Shown piece after piece: positions 25,485 through 33,633 of a stretch of DNA of 64,000 bases (its first letter is position 1; each line of letters starts with the position of its first letter). Below the pieces are notes generated by a model, which saw nothing but the letters and a program-made list of their open reading frames with translations, did no database searches and had not been told where the DNA came from. Made by a program: the position numbers and the translations under genes. The stretch comes from Marixanthomonas sp963974425 (lineage in GTDB: Bacteria > Bacteroidota > Bacteroidia > Flavobacteriales > Flavobacteriaceae), in assembly GCF_963974425.1 (NCBI RefSeq), contig NZ_CAXBCK010000004.1, positions 31,796 through 95,795 on the forward strand, read 5' to 3'.

Positions 25485-27530
25485 ATGAATAATATTTTTG
25501 CTCTATTTTCAAAAAACCAATCCCTTATTTACAAGGGATTTCTATTTATACTTTCTATAGTCTTGGTGATCTATTTATTACCAAAAGGAGGACAGTTTAA
25601 ATATAACTTCCAAAAAGGAAAGCCTTGGCAATATGAAAACCTATACGCCCCGTTTAGTTTTACTATAAAAAAAGATGCAAAAACCCTTCAGAAGGAAGGG
25701 GAAACAATTAAAGAGAATGCAACACCTTATTTTGATTATGACGCTGAAATAGTAGAGAGGAGTAGAGAGGAATTTATTCAACTATTTAATGACGCTTTTG
25801 TTGACAGCCTTTATACTACATCAAAAAATGTAGCTAAAGAGGAAGGCCTTGCTGTTTTTAAAGAAATTTATACCAACGGAATAATTGACGATGTATACCC
25901 ATATGAAAAAGATAAACTCATCTACTTAAAACGGGGAAACGAAGTAGAGCAGTTGGCATATTCACAGCTTAACAGAAAGGAAGTTATAAAAAGTAAATTA
26001 GCAAAGTTAGTTTCTGAAACATCTACAGAAGATGTAAAAGCGTTATTGCAAAAACTTTTAGAACGTGCTGTTATTCCTAATGTTTCTTTAGATACAAAAT
26101 TAACTGAAGCTTCGATTGCATCTGAGCTAAACGCAATAAACCCGAATAAGGGCGTTGTGGAAAAAGGAGGAAGGATTATAGCAAAAGGGGAAGTGGTTGA
26201 AGGGGATACCTACCAAATATTAAATTCTTTAAAAGCAGAATATCAATCACAAGTTTGGAGTAAATCAAATCATTCATGGTTAATAGTAGGGTATATAATT
26301 ATTGTCTCCCTAGTGTTTTCTATGCTGTTCTTATTTCTGAAAAAATACCGGTTTGATATTTTTAATGACAATACTAAAGTTACTTTTATATTTTTCAATG
26401 TCATATTGATGGTGTTCTTAACAACCATTGTTGTAAAACTAGATGCAAAATATGTCTATGTAGTACCCCTCTGTATTTTACCGTTGATATTAAAAGCCTT
26501 TTTCGACCCTAGATTAGGACTTTTTGTTCATACCTTAACACTGATGCTCTTAGGGTTCGTCGTGCCCAATAGTTTTGAGTATTTATTCCTTCAGTTAATC
26601 GCCGGTATTGTTACTATTTTAACGGTATCTGAACTATATCGTCGCGCCAATCTTTTTATCTCAGTGGGACAGATAACCTTAGTCTATATTATTGGTTATT
26701 TTGCTTTTTTTATTCTTCAGGAAGGAAATGTGCAGCTCATAATCTGGGAAAATTTCGGATATTTTATACTCTGCGGCTTAGCGACCTTGTTTGCACATCC
26801 ATTAATATATTTATATGAAAAAATATTCGGCTTGGTTTCCGATGTTTCCTTGTTAGAACTTAGTGATACCAATACTAAGCTACTAAAAGAACTCTCTAAT
26901 AAAGCTCCAGGAACCTTTCACCATTCGCTTAACGTAGCCAATTTAGCCGAAGCAGCAGCTAACGAAATCGGTGCCAATGCAATGTTGGTTAGGGTAGGAG
27001 CTTTATATCACGATATTGGTAAAATGAAAAACCCAACTTATTTTACCGAAAATCAAGTGAACTCAGTCAATGCGCATCAGGATTTAGACCCAAAAGAGAG
27101 TGCTAATATTATTATAGATCATGTTATCAACGGTATTGAAATTGCCCGTAAAAACAACTTGCCCGATCGTGTAATCGATTTTATACGAACCCACCACGGT
27201 ACAAGTTTGGTATATTATTTCTATATGAAAGAAAAAGAACAGAACGAAGATGCTGATGAAGAGGACTACCGATATCCAGGTCCTATTCCGTTTTCTAAAG
27301 AAACTGCAATCTTAATGATGTCTGACAGTGTAGAAGCAGCCAGTAAAAGCTTAAAAGAACCTACATCATCAAAAATAGATACTTTTGTTGAAAAGATAGT
27401 TGATGGGCAAATGGCGCAAGGTCAGTTTCTAAATGCCAACATTACATTTAAAGAAATAGAGACCATAAAAAAGGTCTTAAAGAAAAAGCTGAATAATATA
27501 TACCATCTAAGAGTGGAGTATCCGGAGTAA
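25485..27530 (+). CDS. PgpH-like 7TM HD phosphodiesterase (probable c-di-AMP hydrolase)
   Basis: 681 residues. After an N-terminal anchor helix comes a 7TMR-HDED extracellular domain (about 50-255), seven membrane helices (about 265-450), then a cytoplasmic HDIG domain with FHHSLNVANLAE, LYHDIGK (H509, D510) and RTHHGTS. This order is that of PgpH phosphodiesterases, which hydrolyse the second messenger c-di-AMP to pApA; activity here is by family. No cyclase gene is in the window. The gene is monocistronic, followed by the tRNA cluster on the other strand. Confidence 0.93.
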   Translation: MNNIFALFSKNQSLIYKGFLFILSIVLVIYLLPKGGQFKYNFQKGKPWQYENLYAPFSFTIKKDAKTLQKEGETIKENATPYFDYDAEIVERSREEFIQLFNDAFVDSLYTTSKNVAKEEGLAVFKEIYTNGIIDDVYPYEKDKLIYLKRGNEVEQLAYSQLNRKEVIKSKLAKLVSETSTEDVKALLQKLLERAVIPNVSLDTKLTEASIASELNAINPNKGVVEKGGRIIAKGEVVEGDTYQILNSLKAEYQSQVWSKSNHSWLIVGYIIIVSLVFSMLFLFLKKYRFDIFNDNTKVTFIFFNVILMVFLTTIVVKLDAKYVYVVPLCILPLILKAFFDPRLGLFVHTLTLMLLGFVVPNSFEYLFLQLIAGIVTILTVSELYRRANLFISVGQITLVYIIGYFAFFILQEGNVQLIIWENFGYFILCGLATLFAHPLIYLYEKIFGLVSDVSLLELSDTNTKLLKELSNKAPGTFHHSLNVANLAEAAANEIGANAMLVRVGALYHDIGKMKNPTYFTENQVNSVNAHQDLDPKESANIIIDHVINGIEIARKNNLPDRVIDFIRTHHGTSLVYYFYMKEKEQNEDADEEDYRYPGPIPFSKETAILMMSDSVEAASKSLKEPTSSKIDTFVEKIVDGQMAQGQFLNANITFKEIETIKKVLKKKLNNIYHLRVEYPE

Positions 27531-27565
27531 TTTTTGCCTTCCTTCAATTTACTTAACTTATATAA

Positions 27566-27597
27566 AACAAAAAATCCTCACTAAAAGTGAGGATTCC
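27566..27597 (-). terminator. Terminator of the tRNA-Arg transcript
   Basis: On the minus strand, AATCCTCACT and AGTGAGGATT pair across a 3-nt loop and are followed by a T-rich tail. It is just downstream of tRNA-Arg and is also positioned to stop the HD phosphodiesterase transcript from the other side. Confidence 0.75.
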
Positions 27598-27600
27598 TTG

Positions 27601-27674
27601 TGAGCCCGATAGGATTCGAACCTATGACCGCCTCCTTAGAAGGGAGGTGCTCTATCCAGCTGAGCTACGAGCCC
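27601..27674 (-). tRNA. tRNA-Arg (anticodon TCT)
   Basis: The 74-nt minus-strand sequence folds into a standard cloverleaf. The acceptor arms are GGGCTCG and CGGGCTC, the anticodon stem is CCTCC/GGAGG around CTTCTAA, and the T arm is CATAGGTTCGAATCCTATC-like. The loop places TCT at the anticodon, reading AGA arginine codons. CCA is not encoded. It is the last of three tRNAs on this strand. Confidence 0.97.
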
Positions 27675-27686
27675 GTAGCATTAAAA

Positions 27687-27722
27687 TTAAAAAAAACCGA
27701 ACATTCTAATGTCCGGTTTTTT
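27687..27722 (-). terminator. Hairpin terminator between tRNA-Pro and tRNA-Arg
   Basis: On the minus strand, AAAACCGGACAT and ATGTTCGGTTTT pair with one mismatch and are followed by a run of T. It would end or attenuate transcripts that come from tRNA-Pro. Confidence 0.65.
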
Positions 27723-27723
27723 G

Positions 27724-27798
27724 TCGGGGTGGCAGGATTCGAACCTGCGACCTCCTGCTCCCAAAGCAGGCGCGATAACCGGGCTACGCTACACCCCG
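27724..27798 (-). tRNA. tRNA-Pro (anticodon TGG)
   Basis: 75 nt on the minus strand with a complete cloverleaf. The acceptor stem is CGGGGTG/CACCCCG, the anticodon stem is CCTGC/GCAGG around TTTGGGA, and the T loop is GTTCGAATC. The anticodon TGG reads CCA and, by wobble, other proline codons. It lies 86 nt downstream of tRNA-Ser. Confidence 0.97.
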
Positions 27799-27835
27799 AA
27801 AACAGTTTACATAAAACTGTAATAACTTATAAAAT

Positions 27836-27864
27836 CTAAACTAACCAAAAAAATGTTAGTTTGC
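27836..27864 (-). terminator. Weak hairpin downstream of tRNA-Ser
   Basis: On the minus strand, AAACTAAC and GTTAGTTT pair around a 9-nt T-rich loop and are followed by AGATTTTAT. The stem is AT-rich and the T-run is short, so it may act as a processing or attenuation site rather than a full terminator. Confidence 0.4.
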
Positions 27865-27884
27865 AAAATACTGAATTAGTATTG

Positions 27885-27971
27885 CGGAGAGGAAGGGATT
27901 CGAACCCCCGGTACCCGTGAGGGCACAACTCCTTAGCAGGGAGCCCCGATCGACCACTCTGGCACCTCTCC
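27885..27971 (-). tRNA. tRNA-Ser (anticodon GCT)
   Basis: 87 nt, long because of the variable arm (TGCCCTCACGGGTACC) expected for serine tRNAs. The acceptor stem is GGAGAGG/CCTCTCC, the anticodon loop is CTGCTAA, giving GCT for AGC/AGT codons, and the T loop is GTTCGAATC. It is the first tRNA of the minus-strand cluster, with a good promoter 37 nt upstream. Confidence 0.97.
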
Positions 27972-28007
27972 AATATGTTAAGAACGTTTATTTCTTAAAT
28001 GCGGATG

Positions 28008-28039
28008 CAAATGTAGGATAACATTCCGTTTTTCACAAA
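28008..28039 (-). promoter_or_regulatory. Promoter of the tRNA-Ser/Pro/Arg cluster
   Basis: On the minus strand TTTG (28039-28036), a 20-nt spacer and TACATTTG (28015-28008) match the Bacteroidota consensus exactly. Transcription would begin about 30 nt before the mature tRNA-Ser 5' end. This is the best-formed promoter in the window. Confidence 0.65.
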
Positions 28040-28102
28040 CAAAAACTAACCTTTTTTACAATTAGTTTTTAAATTATTGTGGTCTACTATCTTACAAGCT
28101 GA

Positions 28103-29098
28103 TTAAATTGAATTTTTTACCTTAGAACAAATCAAAACTACCTTTTTTGAAGGATGAATTGTCGTAAAAAACAAATAAACGTCGCCACCATCTTTAATAG
28201 TAAACTTCTTTCGAATCGCGGAAACACTTTCTTGAAAATTACGAGTTGTAATATTTGCCTTTTCAATCTGCTCCTTTTTTAATTCTTTTTTTGAATAGGG
28301 GAGTATCTTCTCGATTATAAATCGGCGGCCAGGGAAGTCTCTTAATGCTTCACTGGTGTATAAATGTGTGTTTCTATGCAGTTTTTTAAGTTTAAAGTCT
28401 TCAGATATCAAATTAAAGCCTCCGCTTTTTAAAATGGCTGCATTGGGCTCATATAAAAAACGCTTGGGTTCGTCATAAAAAGGTTCTGATGATTTTCCAT
28501 AAATAAAACTGTAAGTTTCGGTATTCGTTTTCTTAAAATTTTTAGTTATTATTTCTATTTCACCATTATAATCCTTTTTTAAGAGCCATAATAACTCTTT
28601 TACCTCATTGTTTACTGCAACAATATGGATTTGAAACACATGTTTTAACTCTTCCAGCCCTGCTGAAATATCCAACATTGGCGCTGTTTTAAGCATTAAT
28701 AGATCACACGCATTTAATACTTCAGGAAGATGCTGTGGAATATTGGGCTCACAATCATGCAGAAAGAATACTTTTCCTTTTGTTTCGTGCCTTCGGGAGG
28801 GGTCTACAAAAATAGTGTCATAGTTTTCCTTTTTAATTGCATCAATTCCATTTTCAGTTTTGCATCTTATATTAGTTGCATGTAATTGTTTAAAGTTATG
28901 TGCAGCTATTTTAGATAGAGATTCATTAATTTCAAAGTGTGTCGCTTGTTCAGCTTGTTTTGAAAAATAATAACTATCCACTCCAAAGCCGCCTGTAATA
29001 TCAGCTATTGTATTTCCCTCAATTAACGATGCTTTATATTCTGCTGTAATTTCAGAAGAAGTTTGCTCTAGGTTTACCTTCTTAGGATAATAAATCAT
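28103..29098 (-). CDS. Class I SAM-dependent methyltransferase, THUMP-like family
   Basis: 331 residues from the only usual start, ATG 29098. The SAM-binding loop DITGGFGVDSYYF lies at about residues 34-46, a DPSRR motif follows near 117-121, and the C-terminus resembles the THUMP-like domain of this Bacteroidota family. The substrate is unknown; an RNA is likely from the domain and from the RNA-modification neighbours (inference). Relatives carry about 60 more N-terminal residues. Here the same frame stays open upstream to 29284 with family-like sequence (GSPFKGINVQELIEQIE), but it has no ATG, GTG or TTG. See findings for a possible ATT start one base after the upstream stop codon. Confidence 0.85.
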   Translation of the reverse strand: MIYYPKKVNLEQTSSEITAEYKASLIEGNTIADITGGFGVDSYYFSKQAEQATHFEINESLSKIAAHNFKQLHATNIRCKTENGIDAIKKENYDTIFVDPSRRHETKGKVFFLHDCEPNIPQHLPEVLNACDLLMLKTAPMLDISAGLEELKHVFQIHIVAVNNEVKELLWLLKKDYNGEIEIITKNFKKTNTETYSFIYGKSSEPFYDEPKRFLYEPNAAILKSGGFNLISEDFKLKKLHRNTHLYTSEALRDFPGRRFIIEKILPYSKKELKKEQIEKANITTRNFQESVSAIRKKFTIKDGGDVYLFFTTIHPSKKVVLICSKVKNSI

Positions 29099-29285
29099 TT
29101 CGGTTTTATACCAAGTAGGTAGTTTTTTCTCCGCTTTTTTTCGGCTTTCAATTTGCTCAATTAGCTCTTGAACATTGATGCCTTTAAAAGGGCTTCCTGA
29201 AAAAGCAAGCTTAGCAACATCATCAGAGTAATTTTTTATAAACCCCTGAACCTTATTGCTTAATATTTCTTTATTGAAAGTAATA

Positions 29286-30380
29286 CTATAAGTTTTTAGT
29301 CAATCGTTTTACAATCTTATATTCCGAAAGAAACTCCTTTGCAATTACTTTTATAGCTGTGTAAGTAGGGACTGCCAAAATCATTCCTGCAATTCCAAAA
29401 AGGTAACCTCCAATTAAAATAATGATAAAAATTTCTAAAGGATGGGAACGAACGCTTTTTCCAAAAATAACAGGTTGCGTAATTAAATTATCAAACAATT
29501 GAGCTAGAGAATAGCCTCCAAAAGTATATAATAAAAGCGGTAATAATTCCGAAGAGAAATCTGCTCCTAAGTTGTTAGAAAGCACGACAAGCATCATTAA
29601 AGCTCCTGCAATAATTGGCCCCAAGTAAGGTACTATATTTAAAAATGCACAAATTAAAGCAATAGCGATGGCGTTATTAATATCTAAAAACAACAGTAAT
29701 ACGGAGTAAAACAATGTTAAGATCATTACTTGCAATAACAGCCCTAAAAAATAACGCGACAGCAGCGATTTGGTTTTATCTAAAACCAATAAAATTCTTT
29801 TTTCGCGTCCTTTCTTTGCGAAAACAGTCACCATATTAGGAATAAGATTCTCGTCTCTTAAAAAAAAGAATGATATAAATAGTATCGCAAATAAACCAAC
29901 GAGAAAGTTCCCTATGTTTCCGAAGAAAATATCAATAAAACTCGGAATAATTTCCATATCAAAGTTTTGAACGTAGTCTGTTCGCTTAATTCCTTCAAGG
30001 ATATCTATCTGTTTTACACCTAAATAATCAGCGGCTTGTATGCTTAATTCATTCAAGTCACTTTTCACAAGTTCAAAATCGATGTTTGAAATGTTTTTGC
30101 TTTGTTCCACTATTATTGGAACAAAAACACGTAACATACCCGCTAAGATTGAGAGAATCAACAAAAGGGATAAAATAGAAGCCAGTATGTTACCCATTTT
30201 AAGGCGATCCCTGAAAAAGATGAGTACAGGCCGGCTTATCAATGTAATAACTGCGGCAACACCTATATAAAGTAGTAGCGCTTGAATTTGAAAGATAAAC
30301 CACAACAATATCAAAATTCCGGCAAGTACTGCCAGAGCTCGTAAAATACCTGAAGAAATGGATTTAGCTTTTTCTTTCAC
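29286..30380 (-). CDS. AI-2E family transporter (predicted permease)
   Basis: 364 residues with about eight membrane helices. Two pairs are at the N-terminus, a periplasmic stretch (about 75-140) follows, and the conserved C-terminal set includes ALICAFLNIVPYLGPIIAGAL and the GKSVRSHPLEIFIIIL block. The family includes the TqsA autoinducer-2 exporter and Na+/H+ antiporters, so the transported molecule cannot be named. It lies 28 nt downstream of the TrmH-like gene and immediately upstream of the methyltransferase, in one minus-strand operon. Confidence 0.9.
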   Translation of the reverse strand: MKEKAKSISSGILRALAVLAGILILLWFIFQIQALLLYIGVAAVITLISRPVLIFFRDRLKMGNILASILSLLLILSILAGMLRVFVPIIVEQSKNISNIDFELVKSDLNELSIQAADYLGVKQIDILEGIKRTDYVQNFDMEIIPSFIDIFFGNIGNFLVGLFAILFISFFFLRDENLIPNMVTVFAKKGREKRILLVLDKTKSLLSRYFLGLLLQVMILTLFYSVLLLFLDINNAIAIALICAFLNIVPYLGPIIAGALMMLVVLSNNLGADFSSELLPLLLYTFGGYSLAQLFDNLITQPVIFGKSVRSHPLEIFIIILIGGYLFGIAGMILAVPTYTAIKVIAKEFLSEYKIVKRLTKNL

Positions 30381-30408
30381 ACAGTAAATATAGTATAATC
30401 AGGTAAGA

Positions 30409-30918
30409 CTATTTTAAAAGTTTTGTTAAGTTGAATAAAGCGATTCCGGTTGCTTGGGTTACATTTATACTACTATTTTTTCCAAACATCGGTATATGGA
30501 TGCTTTGTAAAACCTGTTCTAATATGGCTTTTGAAACGCCATGCTGTTCATTTCCAATCACTAGTGCTATTTTTTCTTCTGTTGAAAGTTCTACTTTATC
30601 CAAAGGAATACTTTCGTCGGTAAGCTCTAAAGCTATTACTTTATAACCTTCTTTTTTACCTGTATCTATTTCTTCTGAAATATCTTCTGAAACACGATAC
30701 GGAACAACTTTATCGGTATTTCTAGCTGTTTTTCGCAAGCGGGAAGAAGCAAAGTTTATCTCGGCATTGCAAAAAATGATTTCTGAAACACCAAAGGCTT
30801 CACTAATTCGAAATAAAGCGCCGATGTTAGCTGGACTTTGCAATCCGTCACACACTATTTTTATAGGAAACTTTTTAGTTGGAAAGTCTGTTGAAGTATG
30901 GGTAAGTTGATTGGGCAT
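30409..30918 (-). CDS. TrmH/SpoU family RNA 2'-O-methyltransferase
   Basis: 169 residues. The three SPOUT motifs are visible: NIGALFRISEAFGV near residue 33, LVIGNEQHGVS near 130, and IPMFGKNSSINVTQATGIAL at the end, which forms the knotted SAM site. It methylates a ribose in tRNA or rRNA; the position is not determinable. It lacks the extra N-terminal domain of RlmB. Its start overlaps the DUF4159 stop by one base, and the AI-2E gene follows, so the genes are co-transcribed. Confidence 0.93.
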   Translation of the reverse strand: MPNQLTHTSTDFPTKKFPIKIVCDGLQSPANIGALFRISEAFGVSEIIFCNAEINFASSRLRKTARNTDKVVPYRVSEDISEEIDTGKKEGYKVIALELTDESIPLDKVELSTEEKIALVIGNEQHGVSKAILEQVLQSIHIPMFGKNSSINVTQATGIALFNLTKLLK

Positions 30919-31562
30919 TAGTTTTCAAAAGCATATTTAATAATATTGGCGCCCATTCGTAAGGCTTTAAGTCTGACTTCTTGCGGATCGTTATGTATTT
31001 CGGGGTTTTCCCAACCGTCGCCTAAATCACTTTCAAGCGTATATAGCAAAACCAATCTGCCTTCATGTTCAATACCAAATGCTTGCGGTCGTTTTCCGTC
31101 GTGTTCATGAATTTTTGGCAAGCCTTCGGGGAAATTAAATTGAGAGTTGAAAATAGGGTGATTTGCAGGTAATTCTTTCAATTCTGTATTTGGAAAAACT
31201 TTCACTAATTCTTTTCGAAGATATTCGTCAATTCCGTAGTTATCATCAATATGTAGAAATCCACCACTTAGTAGGTAATTACGAAGGTTTTCGGCTTCTT
31301 CTGGAGTAAAAAACACATTTCCGTGTCCCGTCATGTGTACAAATGGATAATCAAACAAGTCAATGCTTCCAGGTGTTACCCTTTCGGTTTTTTCTGAAAT
31401 AGTTGTTTTGATTTGCTGATTGCAAAAAGCAGCCAAATTAGGCAATGAAGTAGGGTTACTATACCAATCACCGCCGCCGCCATATTTTAATACGGCAATT
31501 TCTTGAGCCTGTATACTTCCGAAGAAAAAAAGAAAAAATAAACTACTTACAAGTATTCGCAT
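30918..31562 (-). CDS. DUF4159 domain-containing exported protein
   Basis: 214 residues. A signal peptide ends near residue 19 (SIQAQ). The mature part shows DUF4159 features: YGGGGDWYSNPTSLPNL, DYPFVHMTGHGNVFF, and GGFLHIDDNYGIDEYLR. The fold is a glutamine-amidotransferase-like sandwich; the function is unknown. It is the first gene of a minus-strand operon that continues with the TrmH-like methyltransferase, so the leader gene and its RNA-modifying neighbours have different cell locations. Confidence 0.9.
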   Translation of the reverse strand: MRILVSSLFFLFFFGSIQAQEIAVLKYGGGGDWYSNPTSLPNLAAFCNQQIKTTISEKTERVTPGSIDLFDYPFVHMTGHGNVFFTPEEAENLRNYLLSGGFLHIDDNYGIDEYLRKELVKVFPNTELKELPANHPIFNSQFNFPEGLPKIHEHDGKRPQAFGIEHEGRLVLLYTLESDLGDGWENPEIHNDPQEVRLKALRMGANIIKYAFEN

Positions 31563-31639
31563 AAGTCCAAAAATACGAATTAAACTGCAAGGATTTACAG
31601 CTTATTTCGACTTAATACTTGAAAAAGAATTTTAAAACT

Positions 31640-32413
31640 ATGAAATACGTAATCGCGTTTATCACTATTCCTTTGCTTTTAGCAACTATTTATTGTAAAC
31701 CAAAAGATTCAAAAAACATACAAAATAAGGACTTAGCATATGCCGAGACTACTGCCGAAAAACCTTTTGCCTTGGTGCAGCTATTTACTTCTCAAGGTTG
31801 CAGCAGTTGTCCACCAGCAGACCGATTATTAGATGAAGTAAAAGAGAATTATGATAATGTCGCCGTACTTTCGTATCACGTAGATTATTGGAATCGTTTG
31901 GGATGGAAAGACCCGTTTAGTAAAAAGGAATATACGGATTTGCAATATGCCTATGGACAAAAATTTGGTGATGGCCGTGTGTACACACCACAAGCTGTTA
32001 TCAATGGAAGTTTGCACTTTGTGGGCTCTAATGAAGCTAAAATGAAGGGTAACTTGTCTAAATTCCTAAAAAATTCGGCCGAAAATACAATTGCTATTTC
32101 TAATATAAATAAAAAAGACAACTCGATTTCCTTTAACTATAAACTAACAGGGAAAAGTACTGGCAAAAAACTGAAAGTCGCCTTGGTAATCGACAGTCGT
32201 GAAACTCCTGTGAGGAGAGGAGAGAACGGCGGAAAAAAATTACTTAATACCAATATTGTTGTTCAAGAAATAGCTATTCCGACTTCTGAAACATTAGGTT
32301 CCTTAGAAATTAATATACCTGATATTGTAAAAGAAACAGATGAGTTAAGCTTGATCGGTTTTGTACAACAGGATGATTTGGTGATTACTGGGGCGACAAA
32401 GGAGAAGGTTTAA
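31640..32413 (+). CDS. DUF1223 thioredoxin-like exported protein
   Basis: 257 residues from ATG 31640. A signal peptide is followed by a thioredoxin-like DUF1223 domain, with the cysteine pair C54/C57 in QLFTSQGCSSCPPADRLL, then AVLSYHVDYWNRLGW and DGRVYTPQAVINGS, all typical of the family. A cysteine near residue 19 (ATIYC) might act as a lipobox, but the residue before it is atypical. It could act as a periplasmic oxidoreductase. An in-frame TTG at 31619 was rejected because it leaves an unusual polar start. It converges with the membrane-protein gene at 32423. Confidence 0.85.
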   Translation: MKYVIAFITIPLLLATIYCKPKDSKNIQNKDLAYAETTAEKPFALVQLFTSQGCSSCPPADRLLDEVKENYDNVAVLSYHVDYWNRLGWKDPFSKKEYTDLQYAYGQKFGDGRVYTPQAVINGSLHFVGSNEAKMKGNLSKFLKNSAENTIAISNINKKDNSISFNYKLTGKSTGKKLKVALVIDSRETPVRRGENGGKKLLNTNIVVQEIAIPTSETLGSLEINIPDIVKETDELSLIGFVQQDDLVITGATKEKV

Positions 32414-32422
32414 ATTATTATT

Positions 32423-32914
32423 TTACTTAGATTTTAATTTTAAAGATTGATATTTCTTCAAATAAATAAAAGCTATTATAATTATTGCTCCCCATCTTGA
32501 GACGGCAAAAGTTGCATGCATTAAACCATAAAAACCAAGATAATCACTTGCAGCTACGTCTTGAATAGGAATATAGTACTCTGCATATAGACCGGATAAT
32601 TTACTTGCAATAGGTTTTAGGAGTAGCACTAGTATTAAAAATAATATAAATGTTTTTTTCGGGAAGCTTATTAAATAAATTCCTTCGGAGTTAGAATTTG
32701 TTTTAATCTTTTTGAAAAGAAATAGTATTGTGAAAAAATAAGAAAGTATTGTTATTGTAGGTATAAAATACGTGAGAAAAGTAAGTGATAACCCTAGTTC
32801 AGACATTCCAAAGTACACTAAGTAAATAAAGAAATACAATATAGAATCTAGCGCGGCAACAAAGGTAAAGCCAAAGATTATCCAGAGTAACAGTAATGTA
32901 TTTTCTTTACTCAT
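32423..32914 (-). CDS. Hypothetical four-helix membrane protein
   Basis: 163 residues with four hydrophobic segments (about 7-30, 40-68, 85-105 and 125-155) and short, mostly basic loops. I recognise no family. It lies 8 nt downstream of rsmE and is the last gene of a three-gene minus-strand operon that begins with tsaD. It may be poorly conserved, since nothing in the translation resembles a widespread motif. No function is proposed. Confidence 0.7.
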   Translation of the reverse strand: MSKENTLLLLWIIFGFTFVAALDSILYFFIYLVYFGMSELGLSLTFLTYFIPTITILSYFFTILFLFKKIKTNSNSEGIYLISFPKKTFILFLILVLLLKPIASKLSGLYAEYYIPIQDVAASDYLGFYGLMHATFAVSRWGAIIIIAFIYLKKYQSLKLKSK

Positions 32915-32922
32915 TATTTATA

Positions 32923-33630
32923 TTACTCATTAACAAAAGCCACACTATGTGTCGCCACCACAGCCGCCGTCTCCGTTCGTAGCCGGCTTTCTCCTAATGT
33001 TACTGGTGTAAAACCTGTTTTTTTCGCTAAATCAATTTCTTCGGGTGAAAAATCGCCTTCCGGACCTATTAAAATTAAAATGGATTCTTTTTTTTCTAAT
33101 ACCGATTTAAAAGATTTCTTGTCCGTTTCTTCACAGTGCGCAATACATTTCAGACCTTCTTCGTGAGCTTGCAGAAGAAATTCTTTAAAAGAAATAGCTT
33201 CATTCAACTTAGGCAAATAGGCTTTCAGCGATTGCTTCATCGCGCTTTGGATGATTTTTTCGTAACGTTCTGGTTTAATCGTTTTTCGTTCACTGTGATC
33301 GCAAATTATTGGGGTGATTTCAGTAATTCCTATTTCGGTAGCTTTTTCTAAGAATGTTTCAAATCGATCGTTAGATTTTGTAGGTGCCACCGCAATATGC
33401 AATTGATAGGGTAGTGGCGCTTCTTTTTTAACTTCTATAATACGAGCGATACATTTTTTAGGGCTTACCAACGTAAGTTCTGCTTTAAAAAAATAGCCTT
33501 CCCCATTTGTTATGTCTAAAGTGTCATCCTCGCGTTTACGCAAAACCTTGCCTATATGCCGACTTTCCTCTTTATTAAAAGTGATTTCTTTTGAAGATTC
33601 TGTACTATTAGGATGATAAAAAAGTTGCAT
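32923..33630 (-). CDS. rsmE: 16S rRNA (uracil1498-N3)-methyltransferase
   Basis: 235 residues. An N-terminal PUA-like domain (HIGKVLRKREDDTLDITNGEG) precedes a SPOUT domain, with ERFETFLEKATEIGITEITP-like helices, the SAM loop ILIGPEGDFSPEEI near residue 188, and LGESRLRTETAAV at the end. RsmE methylates U1498 of 16S rRNA in the small subunit. It sits 3 nt downstream of tsaD and 8 nt upstream of the membrane-protein gene, so it is co-transcribed with them. Confidence 0.96.
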   Translation of the reverse strand: MQLFYHPNSTESSKEITFNKEESRHIGKVLRKREDDTLDITNGEGYFFKAELTLVSPKKCIARIIEVKKEAPLPYQLHIAVAPTKSNDRFETFLEKATEIGITEITPIICDHSERKTIKPERYEKIIQSAMKQSLKAYLPKLNEAISFKEFLLQAHEEGLKCIAHCEETDKKSFKSVLEKKESILILIGPEGDFSPEEIDLAKKTGFTPVTLGESRLRTETAAVVATHSVAFVNE

Positions 33631-33633
33631 AGG

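Noticed and set aside
27600..27839. Plus-strand open frame with 79 residues (starting at a TTG or GTG-like site and containing GFEPMTASLEG-like sequence)
   Set aside because: It is the antisense translation of the tRNA-Arg and tRNA-Pro genes, a known annotation artefact caused by the conserved T arm.
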